Assembly (NCBI GenBank): GCA_016712985.1
Contig: JADJQA010000067.1
Span: forward strand, 1 to 17,699
DNA: 17,699 nucleotides
Source: Sulfuritalea sp.
GTDB taxonomy: Bacteria; Pseudomonadota; Gammaproteobacteria; Burkholderiales; Rhodocyclaceae
Direction of reading: 5' to 3'
Shown here: in pieces, positions 1 through 8,683 of the stretch
Numbering within the stretch: position 1 is the stretch's first letter
How the letters are laid out: each line of letters starts with the position of its first letter
Program-made: the position numbers and the translations under genes
Notes under the pieces: model-generated
What the model was told of the DNA's origin: nothing
Database searches by the model: none
The model's input: the letters and a program-made list of their open reading frames with translations, nothing else

Positions 1-19
1 CCAACGATCACCCCAGCGG

Positions 20-40
20 CCAAAGGGGTCAGAGTCATTT
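20..40. repeat. Left 21-bp inverted terminal repeat of RAYT element 1
   Basis: The sequence from 20 to 40 is the exact reverse complement of 830-850, with core AAAGGGGTCAGAGTCAT. The repeat ends at both sides where the complement breaks (19/851 and 41/829). Confidence 0.85.
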
Positions 41-72
41 TCGCTTTCGTTTCCCATCATTTTTCTCCATTC

Positions 73-810
73 TCAGAATCCAAATCCTTGTTGTTCAGTC
101 AAGGCCATTGGCGATTCGCGCTCGTCGCCCGGTGTCCGTCCCCGCTTGCCGGTGTTGCGCCGGACTCCCAGCCGCGCGCAGATGGCTTCGGCAAAGCGCT
201 CGCTGCCCAAGGGCATGCCCAACTTCGATGCCTCGCGAACTTCACTGGCGGCGTCGTCATCCAGTTGCGGTCGAAACAATGCCCGGTAGACGTGACAGCG
301 TGACGCGGGTTCGATGTCAAGGCCGAGGTAGAGCGGATGCGGTGTGAGCCAGCCGTCCGGCTGGGCCAGGGCGTTTGCCCGGTAGCTGGACCAGCGGTAG
401 CCGCCGGGATCGGCAACCATGGCGGCGCGAACCGGATTGAGTTCGATGTAACGCATGCAGGCCAGGAGGTAGCTTTCCACCTGCACGACACTGGATTTGT
501 AGCGGCCTGCCTTCCACAAGCTGCCGGTGCGTCGATACTGGCGATTGGCGTATTGCACATAGCGGCGGCCCAGCGATTGCATCAGGCGCGCCGGTGCGCC
601 GGACACCGTCGGCGTGAGCAGCAAATGTACGTGGTTGGTCATCAGCACATAGGCGTGAATCGCACAGCTGCAATCGCGAGCCGCTTCTTCGAGCCAATGG
701 AGGTAGCACTGGTAGTCCTCCTCGGCGAAGAAGCACGGCTCGCGATTGATGCCGCGCTGGACGATGTGCAGCGGGTAGTCGGGAAGCAGGATGCGCGGGC
801 AACGTGGCAT
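73..810 (-). CDS. REP-associated tyrosine transposase (RAYT, Y1_Tnp/IS200-like)
   Basis: A 245-residue single-domain Y1 HUH transposase of the RAYT class, which in this family cuts and joins single-stranded DNA at small palindromic repeats. The start MPRCPRILLPDYPLHIVQRG is the usual family opening (R-x-x-P-x-x-x-x-H-I/V-x-x-R-G). The metal-binding HUH motif is His60-Val-His62 inside MTNHVHLLL. The conserved block YIELNPVRA follows near residues 122-130, then a WSSY motif. The C-terminal ~60 residues are basic and may bind DNA. The reading frame has no lesion, so the protein may be active. It is alone in its element, flanked by inverted repeats. A damaged sister copy lies at 2063-2560. Class is secure; its recognition sequence is unknown. 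Confidence 0.9.
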   Translation of the reverse strand: MPRCPRILLPDYPLHIVQRGINREPCFFAEEDYQCYLHWLEEAARDCSCAIHAYVLMTNHVHLLLTPTVSGAPARLMQSLGRRYVQYANRQYRRTGSLWKAGRYKSSVVQVESYLLACMRYIELNPVRAAMVADPGGYRWSSYRANALAQPDGWLTPHPLYLGLDIEPASRCHVYRALFRPQLDDDAASEVREASKLGMPLGSERFAEAICARLGVRRNTGKRGRTPGDERESPMALTEQQGFGF

Positions 811-829
811 GTCAGATGCTCAGAAAGTC

Positions 830-850
830 AAATGACTCTGACCCCTTTGG
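830..850. repeat. Right 21-bp inverted terminal repeat of RAYT element 1
   Basis: Perfect reverse complement of 20-40, with core ATGACTCTGACCCCTTT. It lies 20 bp upstream of the transposase start codon. A diverged version (16 of 21 positions by eye) ends the second element at 2580-2600. Confidence 0.85.
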
Positions 851-1352
851 TTGGATGCCCGCCGAGACTGTGCCCTGGCGGTTAGCATCTGGTTTACCCC
901 AGTGGTCTTCGCGGTGGCGTCGGCAAGTTCGAGCACTGTGGAAGACCACCTAGACCGGAGCTGCCGACGCGGCACGGCATCCGTCGGCACCAGGGGAATA
1001 GAAATGGGGACGACTTGCGGCATAGACGTGTCCGGCTCCGCGTCGCGGCGCGCAGCATCTGCCATAGGCTCACTTCCGCTGACGGAATACCGATGGGGAT
1101 CAAAGCGGCATCGGCAAGAAGTCGGCCGCTGGTGGAGCCCCGATGGAGACCCTCGGCGCCGGCTTGGACATTCCCCCAGATCCGGAGAAACCAGCGTGGC
1201 ACCACCGCCTGCCGTTCACGTGTTGAAGACGGCTTGCGGCCATCGGAGAACGTCAGTTCATCTGCGCAGAGCCGCCAACACCACTGGAACCGCAGTCGGC
1301 AACTGATGACTGTCGTCCCAAAGATTGGATAGCGCCTCGGCCAAGCGCTTGG
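851..1352. other. Unassigned accessory stretch, no recognisable gene
   Basis: About 500 bp between the right end of RAYT element 1 and a small gene remnant. Open frames exist on both strands (a 151-codon plus-strand frame at 851-1306 and overlapping minus frames), but none shows a domain I recognise, a convincing ribosome binding site or consistent coding character. One minus frame runs across the element border, so it could be the tail of a gene broken by the insertion. A perfect 14-bp palindrome, GCCAAGCGCTTGGC, lies at its right edge (1340-1353). Confidence 0.5.
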
Positions 1353-1353
1353 C
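1340..1353. repeat. Perfect 14-bp palindrome at end of gene remnant
   Basis: GCCAAGCGCTTGGC equals its own reverse complement. It touches the stop codon (1353-1355) of the minus-strand remnant at 1353-1909. No T-run follows on the minus strand, so it is not a typical intrinsic terminator; a protein-binding site or chance are alternatives. Confidence 0.4.
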
Positions 1354-1909
1354 TAAACAGGTTTGACTGTGCTCATTTTTCTGCTAAACTTTTTTGTGAA
1401 TTGCCACATATCGCTATCGTTGCCCTGACCATCCGTGCAGTGCCAACTTTGCAGCCAAATTTCATGCCGGTCGCCATTTTCGGTGGTTTTGACTAACATA
1501 CCTGCACCAAAATCAACATACCGATGCAACACCTCGTCCGCCTTTGTATCTTGACTTGCCAGCCAATGATCGGCAACGCGCTTCCCGTCTTCCCGATGCC
1601 ATCCTCCATTGAGCAGGTAGATATCCGTTTTGCCGCTGATGGACTCACATCGTCCGTTGCGAGCAGGCGCCGTCTTTTCCCCACCCGCATCCACTCTCCC
1701 ACCTCCCCATTCTCAAACAGCTCCAAGGAATAGTACCCCAAACCTGCGCCTCGGTGGCGCAGTAGTACGAGCCCACCACCGCCAAGCGCAGCCCAAAACC
1801 GGAATCACCATGGGCGTCATCCACAGCCGCTGCACTCTTTCCATTTTGCCGTGCCATGGCTGATCGCTCCAGTCACCACGAAGATCGCAAGCATCAGGTA
1901 TCGCGCCAT
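1353..1909 (-). pseudogene. Frameshifted small gene of unknown function
   Basis: I do not recognise this gene. The best protein-like stretch is the 113-codon frame 1694-1353, with hydrophilic, protein-like composition (segments GKTDIYLLNGGWHREDGKR and HEIWLQSWHCTDGQ). Upstream, a second frame reads GLGYYSLELFENGEVGEWMR (near 1741-1685) and would join the first by one frameshift around 1640-1690. Further upstream in that same second frame, an ATG at 1909 begins MARYLMLAIFVVTGAISHGTA, which looks like a signal peptide or membrane segment, but a TGA interrupts it near 1817. The simplest reading is a small exported or membrane-anchored protein gene with a stop and a frameshift. The segment is richer in A+T than its neighbours, fitting foreign origin. 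Two unrelated short ORFs is an alternative. Confidence 0.35.
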
Positions 1910-2007
1910 CGCCGTTAGGAGCCTCCATTGCGCTGCCGTCAATGGCACGCCGCTGGCCGGAATCCGAATCGCCACTGTCGTCGATGGTCAGCGCCGACCC
2001 AGAAATG

Positions 2008-2600
2008 CTAAAGGGGTCAGAGACATTTCGTCTTTCGGTTCGCATCGCTGTTTCCTCTATTCTCAGAATCCAAATTCCTGTTGTTCAATCAGCGCCGATT
2101 CTGACTTGCGCTCGGCGCCCGGCGCCCGTCCACGCTTGCCGGTGTTGCGCCGTATGCCCAACCTGGCACAGACTGCTTCGGCGAACCGCTCGCTGCCCAG
2201 GGGCATGCCCAGCTTCAGTGTCTCGCGAACATCGCTGGCCGGGTCGGCATCCAGTTGCGGACGAAACAGCGTCCGGTAGGCATCGCGACACGATGCAGGT
2301 TCGACATCGAGGCTAAGGCAGAGCGATTGCATCAGGCGCGCCGACGCGCCCGGTCTCGCCGGGGTGAGCAGCAAATGGACATGGTTGGTCATCAGCGCAT
2401 AGGCGCGCATTGCGCAGCCGCAATCGCGAGCCACTTCTTCCACCCAATGGAGGTATCACTGGTAGTCCTCCTCGGCAAAAACGCAGGGCTCGCGAATGAT
2501 TCCGCGCTGAACGATGTGCAGCGGATACTCGGGAACAAGAATGCGTGGGCGGCGTGGCATGTCAGATGCTCAGAAAGTCAAACCTCTCTGTACCCTTTGG
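2008..2600 (-). mobile_element. RAYT-type element, degenerate copy
   Basis: Same layout and orientation as the 20-850 element. The left end near 2010-2028 keeps the AAAGGGGTCAGAG core; the right end 2580-2600 has five changes relative to copy 1. It is shorter by 240 bp, all from one deletion inside the transposase gene. The sequence beyond the right end carries CCTTTGGTT twice in tandem (2593-2611), perhaps a trace of insertion or slippage. A remnant of an HAF-repeat gene begins directly after it. Confidence 0.65.
2063..2560 (-). pseudogene. RAYT transposase remnant (nonsense codon plus 80-codon deletion)
   Basis: The frame starts at the ATG 2560-2558, at the same place as in the intact copy (MPRRPRILVPEYPLHIVQRG). 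Codon 35, TGC (Cys) in the intact copy, is TGA here (2458-2456). A downstream methionine gives an open frame of 126 codons from 2443 that retains the HUH motif (MTNHVHLLL). After ARLMQSL the frame jumps directly to the LSLDVEPAS segment: 80 codons are missing compared with the intact copy, including the YIELNPVRA block. The deletion keeps the frame and lies at a short repeat (AGCG-G-AT / AGCGAT in copy 1 near 334-342 and 568-574). It cannot make a normal transposase. Confidence 0.85.
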
Positions 2601-2810
2601 TTCCTTTGGTTGAGAAGCCGCGTAAGGACCGGTCCCGCAAAGATACTGACCAACCACTTGGCCCGAGTCCTTGACTCCGTACGCTTCGCCGAACGCGGAA
2701 CCCGGTGTGTCGATGCCGGTAATGCGGAAGGTCAGAGCAACGCCAGGAAGGCACGAAGTCGTCATGAACGACGCCAGCGCACCGCCAACAACAGCGTTCT
2801 TGATCTTCAC
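2562..2810 (-). pseudogene. HAF-repeat secreted protein, 5' fragment
   Basis: The frame begins with GTG at 2810 behind a strong purine-rich ribosome site (GGGGAGGGG). It reads a signal peptide (MKIKNAVVGGALASFMTTSC; the Cys could be a lipobox-like site, though this is uncertain), then ITGIDTPGSAFGEAYGVKDSGQVVG. That last part matches the HAF repeat style (G-I/V-N/K-D/N-S-G-Q-V-V-G) of extracellular beta-propeller-like proteins, often found with PEP-CTERM systems. Native sequence stops near 2601, where the RAYT element begins; the remaining codons to 2562 read into the element. The rest of the gene is not found on the far side of the element (below 2008), so the insertion was accompanied or followed by a deletion. 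Confidence 0.6.
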
Positions 2811-3095
2811 GGCGATCCCCTCCCCAAATCCGTGCTATTCATCCTGCAACACTGAAGCAAGTCCCAAGCCACGACACGACTGTTGCAAGAGGTATTCAAG
2901 CGGGGCAAGGTTCTTCGGTTGGCTGGAGAATGGCCAAGTACCCGACCAAAACAGTTCGATGTAAAAGTTCTCGACGACCACCTCGCCCGGCGACCCGATC
3001 CTGATCCTTCATTTCGGGATCGACACCCACCTGGTGCTGTCGGCACTGGTGTTCGCCGGTGGCCCGCTCGCGCCCTTGCTGCCGGCTTGGCAAGG
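2811..3095. other. Intergenic stretch without a supported gene
   Basis: About 285 bp between the HAF-gene start and a small ORF. One minus frame reads a stretch with protein-like character (IGSPGEVVVENFYIELFWSG, around 3002-2943) without a usable start. Together with the indels in the neighbouring HlyD gene this may be part of a damaged coding region, but I cannot assign it. Confidence 0.35.
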
Positions 3096-3239
3096 TCAGC
3101 GCGCTTGCCACTGGCGTGCCCTTTCGTCGGCGCGGATCAGTTCCTGGGCAGCTTCGCTATCGACCGGTGATGGCGTCGTTCCAGCGTGCGTTGCATGGCC
3201 TGGGAACGCCGGGTCCCGATTCGTGGCGGCCGCTCGCAT
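3096..3239 (-). CDS. Small ORF coupled to the adaptor gene, unknown function
   Basis: A 47-codon frame (MRAAATNRDPAFPGH... to ...ADERARQWQAR) whose ATG at 3239-3237 overlaps the HlyD-family stop codon as TGATG, the usual form of translational coupling. The C-terminal half (SEAAQELIRADERARQWQAR) is charged and would form an amphipathic helix. I do not recognise a family. Because the adjacent gene is full of single-base indels, the stop at 3098-3096 may itself be an artefact and the real product longer. Confidence 0.3.
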   Translation of the reverse strand: MRAAATNRDPAFPGHATHAGTTPSPVDSEAAQELIRADERARQWQAR

Positions 3240-4702
3240 CACCGCTCCCGCAAACTCTCGCTCCCGTACTGCAACAGCGGGCTGAGGAAATACTCGATCA
3301 CCCGCCGCTTGCCGGTCTTGATCTCCACGGTCACGGCCATGCCGGCCGAGAGATTCACCGTCTTCTCGTCCACCTGCATCGTCGCCCGCTGTAATCGGGC
3401 GCGGGTGGAATAGATCGGGCCGCGCCGCTTTTCATCCTCTCTTGTGTCATTGATGGCGTCTCGCGAAACATGGACAAGGCGCGCGGGAATCGTGCCGTAC
3501 TTGGTGAAGGGAAAGGTCTCGATCTTGACTTCCGACTTGTTGCCCGGCATTGACGAAGCCGATGTCCTTGTTCTCCAGAAGGCTTCGACTTCAGGCGCGT
3601 CGTCCCCGGGCACGATGACCATCAGGGCCTGCGCCGGGGTGACCACCCCGCCGACGGTACGCACCGCCAACTGCTGCACGGTGCCATCGACCGGCGCGGT
3701 CAGCGTCATCAGTCGTCCCCGGTTTTCGGTCTTGACCAGTTCCTGGCCGAAGCCGGTGGCCCTTCTGCTCGGCTTCGTTCAGCGTGTCGAGCGCGAGGCG
3801 GCAGGTTTCGGCGGCGGCGGGCCGCGTTGGCCCTTGGCTTCGTCGATCGCGGCGGCGAAGTTCCTTGAGGCGGCTCTTCTGCGGGTTTCGAGGTCGGCTT
3901 CCTGCTCCGATGCGCGCCTGTTCCTTTCAGGTAGCCGTGTTTGGAGATGAAGTTCCTGTCCTGGCCCTTGAAGTCCTCGGCGCGGCGCTGGCGGGCAATC
4001 GGCGCGGTCTGCTCGAGCTTCCCTGACGATCTCCTGGGTCGAGCGCCGTTCGGCTTCGCGCTTGGCGATCTCGGCCTCGATGCGAGAAACGCGGGCCTGG
4101 TATTCGCCATACTGGCCGTCGAGGATGCGCTGCTCTTGCGCGATGCGCTCAATTCCAATACCTGCGCCGATCTTGGCAGGGGGGTCGATGCGCGGCGCCT
4201 TGCCGCTGGCGAGCGCGGCCAGCAGGCTGCGAGCGCGGGCCGCTTGCAGCCGGGCAGTGGTCAGGTCGTTGGCGGTGCGGGTGCTGTCGGCATGGGCCAT
4301 CGTGGCGTCGAGTTCGACCAGCACCTGGCCGGCCTTGACCGCCTGACCGTCGACCACGTGGATGGCCTTGACGGTGGCGGTTTCGATCGACTGGATCAGC
4401 TTGCTGCCCTCGTTGGGCACGATCTTGCCCTGCGCCGTGGCGACCACGTCGATCCGGCCGAAGACGGCCCAGAACACGGCGATCAGGGCAAACGCCATCA
4501 GCAGCCAGGCGACGATCCGCGGCGCGGGGGAGACCGGCGTTTCCTGCAATTCGAGCGCGGCCGGGAGGAATTGCGCCTCATGCGGTAGCCGGTGCGGCGG
4601 ATCGAGGTCTTTGCGGATTTTCCAGACATGGCTGAAGATCGCGGCGTAGCGCTTGAGAAGGTCGCGCGTGGCTTGCAGGCGAAGGGTGAGGGCGTGGGTC
4701 AT
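3239..4702 (-). pseudogene. Type I secretion membrane fusion protein (HlyD family), multiply frameshifted
   Basis: The periplasmic adaptor that links an ABC exporter to a TolC-like channel. The start at 4702 follows a GAGGAA site and gives a cytoplasmic N-terminus, one membrane helix (about residues 63-85, WLLMAFALIAVFWAVFGRID), then the lipoyl half GKIVPNEGSKLIQSIE. The coiled-coil region begins in this frame (ERIAQEQRILDGQYGEYQAR), moves to another (GKLEQTAPIARQ, ISKHGYL), and hops through further frames with recognisable pieces. The C-terminal beta-barrel (LTAPVDGTVQQLAV to VIEYFLSPLLQYGSESLRER) is in the frame 3709-3239. If joined, the total is about 488 residues, the normal family length. 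At least six or seven single-base gains or losses are needed between about 3560 and 4025, while the intervening residues stay family-like. That pattern fits base-calling or assembly error as well as decay. Confidence 0.8.
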
Positions 4703-4718
4703 GGGTGCGTTCCTCTTC

Positions 4719-4794
4719 CGTCATTCCGGCGCAGGCCGGAATCCAGTAGGTTTTCCGGCGTGCGTTCTGGATTCCGGCGCAGGCCGGAATGACG
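4719..4794. repeat. REP-like palindromic doublet
   Basis: Two copies of a short hairpin unit, ATTCCGGC-GCAG-GCCGGAAT (4723-4742 and 4771-4790), each with 8-bp perfect arms. The outer flanks are inverted (CGTC...CCAG at the left, CTGG...GACG at the right), so the pair forms a larger inverted arrangement with a 20-bp spacer. It resembles the widespread family of GTCATTCCnGC...GGAATCCAG repeats found between genes in proteobacteria. It sits in the 146-bp gap between the exporter and adaptor genes, ending just upstream of the adaptor's ribosome site. It could stabilise or attenuate the mRNA there. Confidence 0.8.
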
Positions 4795-4848
4795 AGGTAT
4801 GTGAGGAATGGCCGTTACAAACGGCTTTTGTGCAGGTCGTCATGTTTG

Positions 4849-7071
<2,223 letters not shown>

Positions 7072-7155
7072 GGTTGGCCCAAGGCGAAACCTCGCCGCAA
7101 ATTCCCAGTTTCAACAGAACATGGCAAGTGGCAATCCCCGTGACAAACGCAAGCG

Positions 7156-7194
7156 AATTCGACCTCGCGTGTTGATTCCGCGATAGGTCGAATT
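7156..7194. promoter_or_regulatory. Long hairpin in the leader of the secretion operon
   Basis: AATTCGACCT (7156-7165) and AGGTCGAATT (7185-7194) are perfect inverted arms. Inside them CGCG (7166-7169) pairs with CGCG (7179-7182), leaving a 2-nt bulge and a 9-nt loop, for 14 pairs in all. It lies about 85 bp upstream of the exporter start on the minus strand. No T-run follows on that strand, so an operator or mRNA leader structure is more likely than a terminator; on the plus strand a short AATTTT follows. Confidence 0.5.
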
Positions 7195-7272
7195 TTCGTT
7201 GGAGGAATTACCGTGGGATCGGCGGGCGCCTTCGGGGGGCCGTCGAACATCCAATTCTGTTTTATGTCGACA

Positions 7273-7302
7273 AGCATAGCAGGTCCCGGCAATGCGATAC
7301 AA
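7273..7302 (-). promoter_or_regulatory. Predicted sigma-70 promoter for the secretion operon
   Basis: On the minus strand TTGTAT (7302-7297) and TATGCT (7278-7273) are separated by 18 bp. Transcription would start near 7266, giving a leader of about 195 nt that carries the 7156-7194 hairpin. Prediction by eye only. Confidence 0.35.
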
Positions 7303-7392
7303 GTCACCCAGAAGTCATGTGGCGAATTGAATGTTCCGTTCGGCACGGCGCGATGGACGTCGAGAACCCCACGCCAGGGTGCGGGCCCGAAA

Positions 7393-7860
7393 TCATCCCT
7401 GCGCAAGCGCTACTTCGTCGCGATGACCGAAGCCCTTGCTGTTGTCGATGAAATGAAAATGCTCGGGAACCAGCCTGAACCAGCGCACCCGCGCCAGCGC
7501 CTCGACGATGGGCGCGGGAACCTTCGCCAGGGGGCCGACGATCGGGAACTTCTCGCCGTAGAGGCGTCGTGCCAAGCCTGCCTCTTCGCCCTGAAGCTCC
7601 CTGACGCGCCCTTCCAACTGGATGCCCTTGATCCGCGCCCAGTCGCGATAGTCCTCCTGAATCGTCGCCGCGCAGCGAGCATCCAGCGCCAGATTGCGAC
7701 AGTGGCGACTGCTCGGCGAGGACAGAAAAATCAGCGAGCAGCCGTCACCGGCATAAAACACCGCTGCCGCCCAGGGCCCGTCCGCGCCCTGGGTGGCAAG
7801 CGTCATGACATGATGACCGGTCAGATAGTCCGCCACCGGCTGCGGCAATGTCGCCTGCAT
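7393..7860 (-). CDS. UPF0306/YhbP-like PNPOx-fold flavoprotein
   Basis: A 155-residue protein of the pyridoxamine-phosphate-oxidase split-barrel fold, closest in style to the YhbP/UPF0306 family, which is expected to bind FMN but has no settled reaction. The N-terminal HHVMTLATQGADGPWAAAVFY is the usual first strand pair; IKGIQLEGRVREL (near 78-90) and the end FHFIDNSKGFGHR (compare the family's FTDNTLGFG) support this family. The frame is open further upstream to 8136. I chose ATG 7860, since GAGGAAG lies right before it and similarity starts there. It is divergent from ubiX, with 235 bp between them, so shared regulation is possible. Confidence 0.75.
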   Translation of the reverse strand: MQATLPQPVADYLTGHHVMTLATQGADGPWAAAVFYAGDGCSLIFLSSPSSRHCRNLALDARCAATIQEDYRDWARIKGIQLEGRVRELQGEEAGLARRLYGEKFPIVGPLAKVPAPIVEALARVRWFRLVPEHFHFIDNSKGFGHRDEVALAQG

Positions 7861-7963
7861 TGAAGCTTCCTCCGCATGTGCGCCTTGCAATTCATCGGTA
7901 TTATGAAGCCAGTTTTCCCTTGCGCGGCGGAACAAGCCGACAAACGACGGCAGGAGTGAAACA

Positions 7964-7993
7964 ATGTGCGTACCATTGCACTGGCGTCCCTGA
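7964..7993 (+). other. Possible nine-codon leader ORF upstream of ubiX
   Basis: ATG at 7964 with an AGGAG site 7 nt before it reads MCVPLHWRP and stops at a TGA that lies inside a perfect palindrome (7988-8000). It is on the strand of ubiX, 102 bp before the ubiX start. The good ribosome site is the only coding evidence; chance is quite possible. Confidence 0.25.
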
Positions 7994-8000
7994 ATCAGGG
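7988..8000. promoter_or_regulatory. Palindrome CCCTGAATCAGGG upstream of ubiX
   Basis: Six-base arms CCCTGA/TCAGGG around one A. With a one-base centre it cannot fold as RNA, so if functional it is a protein-binding site on DNA. It lies in the divergent control region between the UPF0306-like gene and ubiX. Confidence 0.35.
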
Positions 8001-8095
8001 CGCGTGCGAACACGGTGGGACGGCAAAGCGTCCCCGCTGCGATGTTGGAACAGCGTGCAAGCCGCGCCGGGCGAACTTGACACGAGGACAAGAAC

Positions 8096-8683
8096 ATGAA
8101 ACTGGTAGTCGGAATCTCGGGGGCAAGCGGTGCCATCTACGGACTGAGAATCCTGGAGGTGCTGAGGCAGGTCGGGGTCGAGACGCATCTGGTGATGTCG
8201 GATTCCGCCAAGCGCACCATCGTGTACGAAACCGGCTACACGATCGACGCCGTCAAGCATCTGGCCAGCCACGTGCACGACATCAACGACATCGGCGCCA
8301 GTATCGCCTCCGGCTCGTTCAGGCATGACGGCATGGTGATTGCACCGTGTTCGATCAAGACGCTTTCGGCGGTGGCCAACTCATTCGACACCAACCTGCT
8401 GATACGCGCGGCCGATGTAACGCTGAAGGAGCGGCGCAGACTGGTGCTGATGATTCGCGAGACGCCACTGCACCTCGGGCACCTGCGCTTGATGACGCTT
8501 GCGACCGAAATCGGGGCCGTGCTGGTGCCGCCGCTGCCAGCCTTCTATCACCAGCCGAAGACGCTCGATGACATCATCAACCAGTCGGTCAACAAGGCGC
8601 TCGACCAGTTCGACCTGGGTGTGGAGATCGACCTGTTCAAGCGCTGGACCGGCAATGAAGAACGCGAACGCGCCAGCTCATGA
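8096..8683 (+). CDS. ubiX: UbiX/Pad1-type flavin prenyltransferase
   Basis: Joins a dimethylallyl group to FMN, making the prenyl-FMN cofactor used by UbiD-type (de)carboxylases. It has 195 residues, the standard length. The FMN-binding start VVGISGASGAIYG (4-16) is exact for the family. Next come APCSIKTLSAVANS (83-96), the ERRRLVLMIRETPLH block with Lys111 and Glu122, and PPLPAFYHQP with Tyr151, corresponding to the known phosphate/prenyl-binding residues. Near 164-169 the sequence is SVNKAL, where many UbiX proteins have an Arg; here it is Lys167. The site GAGGACAAGAAC precedes the ATG. The stop overlaps the next start as ATGA, so it is translated together with the CoA ligase. No ubiD gene is visible in the window. 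Confidence 0.92.
   Translation: MKLVVGISGASGAIYGLRILEVLRQVGVETHLVMSDSAKRTIVYETGYTIDAVKHLASHVHDINDIGASIASGSFRHDGMVIAPCSIKTLSAVANSFDTNLLIRAADVTLKERRRLVLMIRETPLHLGHLRLMTLATEIGAVLVPPLPAFYHQPKTLDDIINQSVNKALDQFDLGVEIDLFKRWTGNEERERASS

Larger units (their letters stand above)
20..850 (-). mobile_element. RAYT-type element, apparently intact copy
   Basis: An 831-bp unit bounded by a perfect 21-bp inverted repeat (20-40 and 830-850, core GGGGTCAGAGTCA). It contains a single transposase gene on the minus strand. The non-coding ends between the repeat and the gene are shared with the second copy at 2008-2600, for example the block around 70-88 matching 2060-2078 and the segment just outside the start codon. 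This shows the unit is larger than the gene alone. Termini were set from the inverted repeat; no clear target duplication was seen. HUH-type enzymes need not make duplications or use inverted ends, so the exact mobile boundary is an inference. Confidence 0.7.

Noticed and set aside
851..1306. 151-codon plus-strand frame right of RAYT element 1
   Set aside because: No ribosome site, no known domain and competing frames on the other strand; left as unassigned.
4719..4794. CRISPR-like repeat reading of the two 28-base units
   Set aside because: Only two units with inverted flanks and internal hairpins, no third repeat or cas gene; a REP doublet explains it.
7213..7863. 216-codon plus-strand frame with a GGAGG site upstream
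   Set aside because: Most of it lies opposite the UPF0306-like gene, which has matching family motifs and its own ribosome site; the plus-strand product has no recognisable domain.
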